64,000 nucleotides of DNA, taken from JADJPO01 sp963828555. GTDB lineage: Bacteria > Actinomycetota > Actinomycetes > Actinomycetales > Kineosporiaceae. Positions 26,301 to 33,462 of the stretch are shown one piece after another. Every line of letters starts with the position of its first letter. Within the stretch, counting starts at the first letter, position 1. The position numbers and the translations under genes are program-made. The stretch lies in assembly GCA_963828555.1 (NCBI GenBank), contig CAWHEL010000004.1, positions 1,798,001 to 1,862,000 on the forward strand, written 5' to 3'. Below the pieces are notes generated by a model. It was not told the origin of the DNA. It worked only from the letters and a program-made list of their open reading frames with translations, and made no database searches.

Positions 26301-26875
26301 GCCCGGTGGGGTCGGGCAAGTCCTCGCTGCTGCGGGCGCTGGCCGGGATCGTGCACCACACCGGAGAACTGCGCTGGAACGGCGAACCGGTGACCGAACC
26401 CGAGGAGTTCCTGCGCCCGAACCAGGTGGGCTACGTGGCGCAGTTGCCCCGGGTGCTCTCGGGCACGGTGGCCGACAACATCCGTCTCGGGCACGAGGTC
26501 GACCCGGCGGGGGCGGTCTCCACCGCCCAGCTCGACCACGACCTGGCCAGGGCCGGCGGCGGGCTCGGGCTGGTGATCGGGCACAAGGGAACCCGGCTGT
26601 CCGGCGGGCAGTTGCAGCGGCTGGCCCTGGCCCGCGCGCTCGCCCCACGCACCGAACTGCTGGTCGCGGACGACGTCTCCTCGGCGCTGGACGTGACCAC
26701 CGAGCTCGATCTGTGGCGCGCCCTGCGTGGGCGCGGCGTCACGGTGATCGGGTCGACGTCGAAGCGGGCGGCGCTGGTGCAGGCCGACCGGGTGCTGGTG
26801 CTGATCGCGGGCGCTCCGGCGGACCAGGGCACCTGGGCCGAGCTGGAGGACCGCTGGGGCCACCTCGCCGGCTGA
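23303..26875 (+). CDS. Double-length ABC exporter (TMD-NBD-TMD-NBD in one chain)
   Basis: The 1190-residue protein is two fused ABC half-exporters. Half 1 has about six helices to residue 280 and an NBD with Walker A GRSGSGKS (about 356-363), signature LSAGQ (about 461) and Walker B VVILDEATARLDP. A linker of acidic (Asp-Ser-Ala)n repeats and Pro-rich sequence (about 570-640) follows. Half 2 has helices at about 655-900 and an NBD with GPVGSGKSS (about 998), LSGGQ (about 1098) and VADDVSSALD. The second NBD has Asp in place of the catalytic Glu after Walker B, and the first has LSAGQ instead of LSGGQ, so the two ATP sites are unequal. The substrate is unknown. GAAGGGA precedes the GTG start. 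Confidence 0.92.
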   Translation: MRLLRDLWATSPRRTAAVVLLVVLWAAGQAASAALAGPVLVHRSVTMLVLLAATLVLSVASELTVGLIAARLTADWTADVRSRLCRVAFGQDLPTLDATPVGELLDRIDGDVYQVGSELRGAGVRIAQSGSLAVLSIATGFVVWWPAGLSMLVMTVALGVGLRRRIGAIGTARMAEEEAWSDLAAVMEESVHGQDDVRTTLARPYVLAGYARRSREVLSRGRRVWTMAAQVTTVGSVVTRIGIAGLVAGGAWGLATDRIDGARLTSVWLLAVAYGATVEHISRMIPELQYALGAWGRVQLLAASPQEPSGGTAPADGDLVVRGLTFRYPLRESDTRHRAALSDVRLTFARGRSYALIGRSGSGKSTLAKALARAVELPRGTVFLGGTDLLDLDLEALRRWIAVVPQRTDVIAGTLGENIALFEPGLSAAVGPALSELGLDDWVATLPDGLETRLGDGAHVLSAGQEQLIAFARILVRDPQVVILDEATARLDPQTEAQVQRATERLLQGRIGIVIAHRLTSVQRCDEVVVLADGVVVEAGPLQASERFATLLAASLARTDTPALVGSGAGGRGDSTDSADSADSADSVTFWQPDDASAPSRSSSVPVPPVVVPATGLVPAPRKADPPPLPEPPPTRTLREIARLATNDPRYGLGSVAVFLLMVLFGLDGAVLPALWAGLVGNPDDVLWPAVGIVAGLVLTAPLPYFTGRWFPEWWVRQMLRIGLRLVHGQTGPRRVSGHTPAEVVAQGGDTERVVMLADNVIDQVICLFLLISMTLVSGSIVPALFFAGTMAVSAAAASGFGRYLERAAQHTVAARAAFATALVSSLSAARTVKLAGATHGVLAHLTRLDRDRSDRQRREIAIQVWARSTPSMVSGLLPIAVWVLYLLGHLSAAATLVAVATLASARWFAWTTASLVSQLPSARVWTRRTVSMCGVAAYSAPVAGVDISTGSAPAPAPAPRRSLRRLDLAGFSAVHEDGTVGVHGVDLSVHRGELVLVLGPVGSGKSSLLRALAGIVHHTGELRWNGEPVTEPEEFLRPNQVGYVAQLPRVLSGTVADNIRLGHEVDPAGAVSTAQLDHDLARAGGGLGLVIGHKGTRLSGGQLQRLALARALAPRTELLVADDVSSALDVTTELDLWRALRGRGVTVIGSTSKRAALVQADRVLVLIAGAPADQGTWAELEDRWGHLAG

Positions 26876-26887
26876 CAGTATGTGCCG

Positions 26888-27289
26888 ATGGCTGCCTACA
26901 TCTCGCACACGACCGTCGATTGCGCCGACGCCTACGCCCTCTCGGTGTGGTGGTGCCGGCTGCTCGGCTATGCCGAGGACCCTCAGGATCCCAACCTGCC
27001 GGGGCACGAGGAGTGCATGATCTACTCCCCGGACCGCGCGCATCAGCTGTTGTTCATCGAGGTCCCCGACGTCAAGCAGGTCAAGAACCGGATCCACTTC
27101 GACCTGCGCCCGAGCGAGGGCACCCGCGACCAGGAGCTGGTGCGCCTGCTCGGCCTGGGCGCACGCCAGGTCGCCGACCTGCGCCGCCCGGACGGCACCG
27201 GCTGGGTCGTGCTGGCCGACCCGGAGGGCAACGAGTTCTGCATCCTGCGCAGTGAGGCCGAGGTGGCCCAGGGCCCGAGTCTAGGCTGA
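26888..27289 (+). CDS. VOC (glyoxalase/bleomycin-resistance) family protein
   Basis: The 133-residue protein has two beta-alpha-beta-beta-beta units typical of the vicinal-oxygen-chelate fold: ISHTTVDCADAYALSVWWCRLLGY at the start, and VVLADPEGNEFCIL, with the metal-binding Glu position, at the end. The ligand is unknown. ATG 26888 is preferred; GTG 26882 is possible. It follows the exporter by 12 nt and may be co-transcribed, which could suggest a detoxification role, but this is not shown. Confidence 0.85.
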   Translation: MAAYISHTTVDCADAYALSVWWCRLLGYAEDPQDPNLPGHEECMIYSPDRAHQLLFIEVPDVKQVKNRIHFDLRPSEGTRDQELVRLLGLGARQVADLRRPDGTGWVVLADPEGNEFCILRSEAEVAQGPSLG

Positions 27290-27294
27290 CGGCG
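27282..27294 (+). promoter_or_regulatory. Predicted leaderless promoter of the Nudix/lyase fusion
   Basis: TAGGCT (27282-27287) lies 6 nt before the GTG start and overlaps the stop codon of the VOC gene. No ribosome site is present. Confidence 0.5.
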
Positions 27295-28835
27295 TGGCGA
27301 TCCCCGACTTCATCCTGGCCCTGCGGCACAAGATCGGAACCGATCCGCTCTGGCTCAGCGGGGTGAGCGCGGTGGTGTGCCGGGAGGACCAGATCCTGCT
27401 GGTCCGCCGGGCCGACAGCGGCGCCTGGACCCCGGTGACCGGCATCATCGACCCGGGCGAGCAGCCGGCCGACGCCGCGGTCCGCGAGGTGCGCGAGGAG
27501 ACCGACGTGGACGCGGTCCCCGAGCGGCTGGTGCTGGTGCACGTCACCGAACCGGTGGTCTACGCCAACGGTGACCAGGCGTGCTATCTCGACCTGGTGT
27601 TCCGGTTGCGCTGGGTCTCCGGCACCCCTCACCCCGCCGACGGGGAGAACACCGACGCCCGCTGGTTCGCGGTGGACGAGCTGCCGCCGATGCGTCCCGA
27701 CATGACCGCTCGGATCACGGCCGCCCTGGGCGACGCACCCGCGGCCCGGTTCCACCACGGCGTCGCAACTACCTGGTACGCCCGCCCCGAGTCCCGCAGC
27801 TACCGCGGCCCTTGCGTACCGGATGAGGTCCTGGCCTTCCACCAGGATCTGCCCGGCTACTTCCCCACCCCACTGGTCGACCTGCCCGCGCTGGCCAGCG
27901 AGCTCGAGGTGGATCGGCTGCTGGTCAAGGACGAGTCCTCTCGCCTCGGCCTACCGGCGTTCAAGGCGCTGGGCGCCTCATGGGCGATCCACCGGGCGCT
28001 GGCCGCTCGCAAGCACGGCGGGCCGGCTCTGCTGGTCACCGCGACCGACGGCAACCACGGCCGGGCGGTGGCCCGGGAGGCCCGCCGGCTCGGTCACCGG
28101 GCCGCGATCGTGGTTCCCCGCGGGGTGCACCCGAGCGCCGTCCAGGCCATCGCCGACGAGGGCGCCGCGGTGACCGAGATCGACGGCGACTACGACCAGG
28201 CCGTCGCCGCGGCGTCCGCCCTGGCCGATCGCGAGCCCGGCGCGCTGCTGATCCAGGACACCGCCTGGCCCGGCTACGAGACGGTCCCCGGGTGGATCGT
28301 CGAGGGCTACTCCACCCTGACCCGCGAGGTGGACGACCAGCTCGCCGCGGCCGGCCTCGGCCCGGCGAGCCTGGTCGTGGTGCCGGTCGGGGTGGGATCG
28401 CTCGCGCACGCCGTGGTCACCCACTACCGGAGCCGCCCGGACGGCGTCTCGCCCGCGCTGCTCTCGGTGGAGCCGGACACCGCGGCCGGCGTCCTGGCCA
28501 GCCTGCTCGCCGGCCGGCTGGTATCGGTGGACACCAACCGGACGATCATGGCGGGGCTGAACTGCGGAACGCCGTCCAGCCTCGCCTGGCCGTACCTGCA
28601 GGCCGGGTTGGACGCGGCGATCTGCGTGCCGGACGCCGAGAGCGCGACGGCCGCGGCAGACCTGGCCTCACTCGGCGTTCCCGCCGGCCCGTGCGGTGCC
28701 GCCTCCCTGGCCGGCGCCCGCGCCGCGTTGACCGGGGCCGGGGCGGACCAGCGGCGTGAGGCCCTCGGCGTGGGCGGGGACAGCGTCGTCGTCCTGCTCA
28801 GCACCGAGGGCGCCGAGGCCAACCCCTCCACCTGA
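27294..28835 (+). CDS. Fusion of a Nudix hydrolase and a PLP-dependent diaminopropionate ammonia-lyase-like enzyme
   Basis: The 513-residue protein is one uninterrupted frame. Residues 1-155 are a Nudix domain with the box GIIDPGEQPADAAV followed by REVREETDV. Residues 160-513 are a complete fold-type II PLP enzyme: YFPTPLVDLPALASEL, the PLP lysine in LPAFKALGAS, TDGNHG (phosphate/Asn loop) and VPVGVGSLAHAV (glycine loop). The second half resembles diaminopropionate ammonia-lyase and threonine-dehydratase relatives, which release ammonia from amino acids. The Nudix part would hydrolyse a nucleoside-diphosphate compound. No start codon with a ribosome site lies at the domain border. The joint function is unknown. 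Confidence 0.88.
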   Translation: MAIPDFILALRHKIGTDPLWLSGVSAVVCREDQILLVRRADSGAWTPVTGIIDPGEQPADAAVREVREETDVDAVPERLVLVHVTEPVVYANGDQACYLDLVFRLRWVSGTPHPADGENTDARWFAVDELPPMRPDMTARITAALGDAPAARFHHGVATTWYARPESRSYRGPCVPDEVLAFHQDLPGYFPTPLVDLPALASELEVDRLLVKDESSRLGLPAFKALGASWAIHRALAARKHGGPALLVTATDGNHGRAVAREARRLGHRAAIVVPRGVHPSAVQAIADEGAAVTEIDGDYDQAVAAASALADREPGALLIQDTAWPGYETVPGWIVEGYSTLTREVDDQLAAAGLGPASLVVVPVGVGSLAHAVVTHYRSRPDGVSPALLSVEPDTAAGVLASLLAGRLVSVDTNRTIMAGLNCGTPSSLAWPYLQAGLDAAICVPDAESATAAADLASLGVPAGPCGAASLAGARAALTGAGADQRREALGVGGDSVVVLLSTEGAEANPST

Positions 28836-28909
28836 TCACTGCTCGACCAGACTGTGGGGTAAGCAAGTGCGTATCCGTGTACAGAGACTCACGGATACGC
28901 CTCGGTCCG

Positions 28910-29045
28910 GATCCGCCCGCCGAGATCGGAACGGTGACGCTTCGAGTCGGGGACTTGTTGCGCAGCAACGCATGCGACAGGGCTCTCCCGGTACGCCCAT
29001 TGCCGTCCGGGAAGGGTGGATGGTCTCGAGCCGGGCATCCAGCAT
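28910..29045 (-). pseudogene. Remnant of a Fic-domain gene
   Basis: On the minus strand a short stretch reads ARLETIHP in one frame and continues FPDGNGRTGRALSHALL in the next, ending near TRSVTVPIS. Joined, this is the Fic core (HPFxDGNGRTGR), closely similar to the intact Fic protein at 14 kb (FETIHPFTDGNGRTGRALVH, VVPVSTVL). A frameshift splits the motif, and no N- or C-terminal Fic sequence is recognisable around it. It is a decayed fragment within a 610-bp gene-poor stretch (28836-29445), in which I see nothing else convincing. Confidence 0.7.
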
Positions 29046-29445
29046 GTACCCCACCACCGACGACCGGGACGACCGCCCGGCCGCCGATGGAGCCCATCGC
29101 GAGATCGTCAGGAACTCACCGGGCTGATCTGAAGGGTCCCGTTGGGTTGCACCGTGGCCGAGCGCCGCCTGGCGAGGTAGGCGATCTCGGGGTGAACGCC
29201 ATGCCGCCGATGCCACGTGCGGCCCCCCCACCCGTCATCGGACCAGCCGAGACCACCCGAGCGTTCGCTCCCTCGGGGGTGGGGCGGGGACCGCCCGAAC
29301 ACCGTCACGACCTGTTTGTCACCTGGGCCGTAGCATCGGCTCAATCTTCCGGTCGAGGCGGCCGGTCTCCTGGGGAAGACCGAGACTTCCAGCGCCGTTG
29401 CGCTGGCGAATGACTAACTGGTTCAACCCACCGAAGGGAGGGCGT

Positions 29446-30435
29446 GTGGAGCCAAGGAACGGCGCGGTGTCGGTAGGGCAGGCAGCTGCTCGCCTAGGGG
29501 TCGCAGCGTCGACTCTGCGCACCTGGGAACGCCGCTACGGCGTTGTCCCGAGCGGTCGTAGCGCCGGCGGTCATCGCCGCTACTCGCAAGCCGATCTGGT
29601 CGTCCTGGACCGCCTGCACCAGCTCACACTGGCGGGAGAGACTCCGGCGCGCGCGGCATTGATCGCGCTGCGCGAGGCCACCCGAAGTGGTTCAGCCGAT
29701 GTCGGCGCCTCGGGTGAGCCTTCGGCGGATGGGAGCGCAGCAACCGCGGACGCGGGCTCGTCCTCGATGGGTACTGTGATCCGTGGCAGCAGCGGCCCCG
29801 GAGGTCGGGTTCTGGCTGTGCCGGGGGCCAACCCTCGGGTGCGCGGCCTGGCGAGGGCCGCCGGACGCCTAGACGTGGACGCGGCCGTCGCGATCATCGA
29901 GAGCGCGTTGGGCGAGAACGGCGTCGCCGCCACATACAACGAACTTATTCGGCCCGTGCTGGTTGCCGCCGGTGAGGCGTGGGCCAGGACGGGTTCGGGC
30001 GTCGAGATCGAGCATCTGTTCAGCGAGGCCACGATCGAAGCCCTGCGCAGCCATCGAGGCACGTTGCGCGCTCGTGAGGGGTCTCTGCCCCCCGGCCCGC
30101 CGGTGCTGCTGGCCTGCGCTCCCCGCGACCACCACGTGATCCCGCTGCACGTTCTGGCCGCTGCACTGGCGGAGCGGTCGGTACCCTCGCGCACCCTCGG
30201 ATCACGGGTACCGCCCGCCGCGCTCGCCGCGGCCGTAGTACGCACGAGAGCCCGGGCGGTCTTCATCTGGGCGCAGGTGGCGGCGCCGGGCCTGGATGAG
30301 GCGCTCGCGGCGGTCCCGGTCCGTCGGCCCGCCGCGAGGGTCGTGGTCGGCGGGCCGGGGTGGGCCGGGGTGCCGCTGCCAGCAGGTGTCCGTAGCGCCG
30401 AGTCACTGGGAGCGGCGCTGGAGATGCTGGCCTGA
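29446..30435 (+). CDS. MerR-family regulator with B12-binding domain (CarH/LitR-like light sensor)
   Basis: The 329-residue protein has an N-terminal MerR winged helix (VGQAAARLGVAASTLRTWERRYG, residues 10-32, with GGHRRYS), a Ser/Gly-rich linker, and a four-helix plus Rossmann cobalamin module. The adenosylcobalamin-photoreceptor motif W-x9-EH is intact (Trp179, Glu189-His190). A His (229/230) in APRDHHVIPLH aligns with the cobalt-ligating His of CarH. Such proteins repress in the dark with adenosylcobalamin bound and release DNA in light, classically controlling carotenoid genes. GTG 29446 follows GAAGGGAGG. The next gene, 246 bp downstream, is a heliorhodopsin. Light response is inferred from family and context. 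Confidence 0.88.
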   Translation: MEPRNGAVSVGQAAARLGVAASTLRTWERRYGVVPSGRSAGGHRRYSQADLVVLDRLHQLTLAGETPARAALIALREATRSGSADVGASGEPSADGSAATADAGSSSMGTVIRGSSGPGGRVLAVPGANPRVRGLARAAGRLDVDAAVAIIESALGENGVAATYNELIRPVLVAAGEAWARTGSGVEIEHLFSEATIEALRSHRGTLRAREGSLPPGPPVLLACAPRDHHVIPLHVLAAALAERSVPSRTLGSRVPPAALAAAVVRTRARAVFIWAQVAAPGLDEALAAVPVRRPAARVVVGGPGWAGVPLPAGVRSAESLGAALEMLA

Positions 30436-30681
30436 ACTAGCTGGGAAGAAGTGACGTGCTCACCACGAATAAACTTGTTCAACTTGCGTAGACTAGACCG
30501 TGCTGTTCCCCTGAGCGAGCGGTCGACCACTGGCCGAGCCGCCTTGCGCGGGGCCTCGCCGGGCAAGGCGTCCGGCGAGCTTCACATAGATTCGATCGCG
30601 CGGCCCTCGGCTGCCGGGATCTCCCTTCGTTCTTCGTTCGCGCCTGATGTCTCGCCAACACCGTGTTCCAGAGGAGCAGCC
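30436..30681 (+). promoter_or_regulatory. Leader/promoter region of the heliorhodopsin gene
   Basis: TAGACT (30489-30494) may be a -10, but no good -35 lies 16-19 nt upstream, as expected for an activated or ECF-type promoter. CTTGTTCAACTTG precedes it (30473-30485) and resembles GGTTCAACCC before the MerR gene (29420-29429). A hairpin with arms GCCTTGC/GCAAGGC (30541-30568) lies in the roughly 180-nt leader. GAGGAG precedes the ATG. These roles are guesses. Confidence 0.35.
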
Positions 30682-31464
30682 ATGAACAGCACAGCCGGCG
30701 CACAAGTCGCCACGGGCGTCACCGAGGAGCGCCTCGCCGGTCTCCGCCGGTGGAATCTGGGCCTCACGCTGTTGCACATCGTCCAGGCGGTGGTAGTGGT
30801 ACTGCTCGCCGGCACGTTCGCCATCACCGTCACCTCGTCGTTCCCCGAGGGACCTCCGGGGACCGCTGCGCCAGCCCCCGACGCACTCTTCGACGTGCCG
30901 ATCGGATGGGCCGTCGCCACCTTCCTGGCACTGGCCGCGCTGGACCATGTGCTGACGGCGACCGCGTTCCGCAGCACCTACGAGCGCGACCTGAAGCGAG
31001 GAATAAACCGTTATCGGTGGGTCGAGTACTCCCTCAGCGCGACGCTGATGATTATCCTGATCAGCTTCTACTCGGGCGTTACCAGCATCAACGTCGTCAT
31101 CGCCATCGCTGGAGCCAACGTGGCGATGATCTTGTTCGGTTGGCTCCAGGAACTGATGAACCCACCGGGACGGAGCTCGACCACCATGCTCCCCTTCTGG
31201 TTCGGCACCCTCGTCGGCCTCGCACCTTGGGCCTCGATCGCGTTCAACATCATCGGGTCCCAGACGGTCCCCGGCTTCGTGTACGGCATCGTCATCGCCC
31301 AGGCGGCCTTCTTCTTCAGCTTCGGACTGAACCAGTGGCTGCAGTACCGCGGGATCGGCAAGTGGACCGACTACGCCTACGGCGAGAAGATCTACCTCGT
31401 ACTCAGTCTCGTGGCCAAGTCCGTGCTCGCGTGGCAGATCTTCGGCGGCTCATTGGCTGGGTGA
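30682..31464 (+). CDS. Heliorhodopsin
   Basis: The 260-residue protein has seven predicted membrane helices and the conserved heliorhodopsin residues: Schiff-base Lys246 in LSLVAKSVLAWQIFGG, counterion Glu115 in RWVEYSLSATLM, and two intramembrane histidines, His32 (LLHIVQA) and His89 (LDHVLTA), spaced 57 residues apart as in the prototype 48C12. Heliorhodopsins bind all-trans retinal with the N-terminus inside the cell. They are slow-cycling photoreceptors, not ion pumps; their signalling partners are mostly unknown. The gene follows a B12-type light-responsive MerR regulator on the same strand. No retinal-forming dioxygenase is in the window, so retinal must come from elsewhere. ATG 30682 has GAGGAG upstream. 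Confidence 0.95.
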   Translation: MNSTAGAQVATGVTEERLAGLRRWNLGLTLLHIVQAVVVVLLAGTFAITVTSSFPEGPPGTAAPAPDALFDVPIGWAVATFLALAALDHVLTATAFRSTYERDLKRGINRYRWVEYSLSATLMIILISFYSGVTSINVVIAIAGANVAMILFGWLQELMNPPGRSSTTMLPFWFGTLVGLAPWASIAFNIIGSQTVPGFVYGIVIAQAAFFFSFGLNQWLQYRGIGKWTDYAYGEKIYLVLSLVAKSVLAWQIFGGSLAG

Positions 31465-31694
31465 GGCCGAAGGCAGTGGTCGCCAGTGGACCGGATCAGA
31501 GTTCGATGCGGGCACTGGTTCCGTGCGGCGCTGAGCTCCCTGCCAACGGATGATGATCGGATATGTCTGTGCTCGGCCGAGTCCGCCGGCCAGGCCGCAT
31601 CCGACGCCGTCACCTCGGTCATCCGGCGTTACCGCCGGCCACCTGCCTGCAGCAGGCTTTCTGAGCTGAGGGACGACCATGACCGACGTCGCTG

Positions 31695-32747
31695 TCAGAA
31701 CAGGGCGAGCTGGCCGGCCGTCACCGGCACCGGGCGCCACCGGGAGACGGCGCGCCACCGGTGCTCGAACACCACGGTGCGCATGCCCTCGTCGCCCTCG
31801 CGCGTAGTGCCGTCGGTCGCGAACCAGGGCGGCATCGGTTCGCCGACCAGGGCCCAGAGCGATGGCCCGAGCCGGATGTCCCGGGCGCGCAGCGCCGCAC
31901 GCAGACGCTCGCCGTCCAGGGGCACCCGCACCGAGGCCAGCTCAGGCAGCTCAAGGCCGGCGTCCATCGTCATCAGATCGAGATTGCGCACCAGGTTCGC
32001 CCGCGACACCGCGTCGGTCAACCGGGCCGCGGCGCCCACGCCGATCACCTCCTCGACCCGTGCACACTGCCCGGTGTCGAGCGCGGCGAGGACCGCGTGC
32101 AGATCGCCGAAGACCCCGAGCAGCCGGGCGGCCGTGATCGCCCCGATCCCCGACGCGCCGGGCAGGTTGTCCGAGACGTCACCGCGCAGGGCCGCGAAGT
32201 CGCGGTACTGCCCGGGGCGCACACCGCACACCTCGGGCAGCGACGCGGCGGTGACCACCGGTGAGCCGGCCACCCCGCCCCCGCGCAGCCACAGCACCGA
32301 GGTCACCTCGTCGAGCAGGGCGAAGGAGTCCCGGTCGCTCGTCATCAGCACCGACCGCCAGCCGCCCCTGCGGGCCAGCGCCGCCGCCGAGGCCAGCACG
32401 TCGTCCGCCTCGGCCCCTTCGGCCACCACCACCGGCACGCCGGCTGCCGCCAGCAGGCCGGGGGCCTGCTCGATCTGCCCGAGCAGGTCGGCTGTCTTCT
32501 CCGGGCGGTGCGCCTTGTAGCCGGGATAGGCCAGCTTGCGCCGCAGGGTGGTGCGCGAGTCGAACCCGACCAGGACGCCGTCCGGGCGTATCCGGGCCGC
32601 CGCACCGGCGATGAAGGTGACCAGACCGCGCAACGCCCAGACCGCTCCCCCCTCGGAATCGCGGTGCTCGCTGTCGCCCATCGCGTGGTAGGCCCGGTGC
32701 ACCAGCGAGTCGCCGTCCACGGCGAGTAGCAGCGGCACTTCGGGCAT
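31695..32747 (-). CDS. 5'-3' exonuclease (FEN-like, PolA N-terminal type)
   Basis: The protein of about 350 residues corresponds to the 5'-nuclease domain of DNA polymerase I as a stand-alone enzyme. It has LLAVDGDSLVHRAYHA (first metal Asp), VGFDSRTTLRRKLAYPGYKAHR (broken here by spacing in the alignment), EGAEADDVLASAA (metal acidic cluster), MTSDRDSFALL and GDVSDNLPGASGIGAITAARLL (the H3TH region). It would remove flaps or RNA primers. ATG 32747 sits next to GGAGG and could be too close to it; GTG 32762 or 32738 are alternatives. The 230 bp between its end and the heliorhodopsin stop hold nothing recognisable. Confidence 0.9.
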   Translation of the reverse strand: MPEVPLLLAVDGDSLVHRAYHAMGDSEHRDSEGGAVWALRGLVTFIAGAAARIRPDGVLVGFDSRTTLRRKLAYPGYKAHRPEKTADLLGQIEQAPGLLAAAGVPVVVAEGAEADDVLASAAALARRGGWRSVLMTSDRDSFALLDEVTSVLWLRGGGVAGSPVVTAASLPEVCGVRPGQYRDFAALRGDVSDNLPGASGIGAITAARLLGVFGDLHAVLAALDTGQCARVEEVIGVGAAARLTDAVSRANLVRNLDLMTMDAGLELPELASVRVPLDGERLRAALRARDIRLGPSLWALVGEPMPPWFATDGTTREGDEGMRTVVFEHRWRAVSRWRPVPVTAGQLALF

Positions 32748-32789
32748 GCCTCCAGCATGCACCCCGCCACCGACGTCCGGCAGTCCCGG

Positions 32790-32827
32790 TCATGCCAGAC
32801 GCGTCGCCGGCAACGCGTCTGGCATGA
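32790..32827 (-). terminator. Hairpin terminator between two minus-strand genes
   Basis: A perfect 15-bp stem (32790-32804 with 32813-32827) and an 8-nt loop begin 10 nt after the stop of the DUF2238-like gene and lie before the exonuclease start. It contains TCATGCCAGACGCGT and is unrelated in sequence to the 72-bp palindromes. Confidence 0.7.
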
Positions 32828-32836
32828 CGCAGGGCA

Positions 32837-33400
32837 TCACGGGCGGTGGCGTCGGGCGAGGAGCAGGCCGGCGAGGAGGGCGCCGAGGCTGCCCAGAGCT
32901 TCGTCGCCCAGCGTGTCGCTGTACGCCGTCCCGAGCTCGGTGCCGTGCCGGATGAACGTGTACCACTCCCCCAGTTCCCAGGCGATGGCCAGCAGCGCAC
33001 CGACCCCGGTGACCAGCGCCACGACGGCCCAGCGCTGGGTGATCCGGCCAGTGATCAACAGCCCGATGCCCCCGCAGAGCAGGGCCCAGTTCACGAAGTG
33101 GTTCGCGTCGTCCCACCACCAGACCCGGTCGTACAGGTCCAGCGTGTTGCCGGTGACGTCGATCAGGAACGGGGCCATCACCAGCGCAAAGGCAGCCCAC
33201 GGCACCGCCGCGGACCGGCGTCCCCGGGTCAGCCACCACCACCACAGGGGAATCGCCAGCATCATCACCGGGTAGGCGATCAGTCGCGCCCCGAACGCCT
33301 TGCCCTCGAACTGCTCCAGTCCGGGGACGAGTGCAGCCACCGCGAGTTGACCGACCGTGGCGACGAACACCGTCGTCGCAGCCCAGCGTCCTTTGTCCAT
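32837..33400 (-). CDS. DUF2238-like (YjdF-type) integral membrane protein
   Basis: The protein of about 187 residues has five to six hydrophobic helices. Conserved polar residues fit the DUF2238 pattern: DDANHFVNW, WELGEWYTF and GTAYSDTLGDEALGSLGALLAGLL. The function is unknown. ATG 33400 (MDKGRWAATTVF) is preferred over ATG 33421; neither has a clear ribosome site. It is divergent from the nucleotidyltransferase gene by about 60 bp. Confidence 0.78.
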   Translation of the reverse strand: MDKGRWAATTVFVATVGQLAVAALVPGLEQFEGKAFGARLIAYPVMMLAIPLWWWWLTRGRRSAAVPWAAFALVMAPFLIDVTGNTLDLYDRVWWWDDANHFVNWALLCGGIGLLITGRITQRWAVVALVTGVGALLAIAWELGEWYTFIRHGTELGTAYSDTLGDEALGSLGALLAGLLLARRHRP

Positions 33401-33462
33401 CCGCAGAGCATGACCGGCCATCGAGCGGGCGGGACACGGCGGGTGATCGCTACTTCGACCGT

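Noticed and set aside
32700..33421. GCATGAC/GCATGC motifs as further copies of the 72-bp palindrome
   Set aside because: Only the short core near GAGCATGA is shared (for example 33403-33415); the paired inner arms and 72-bp length are absent.
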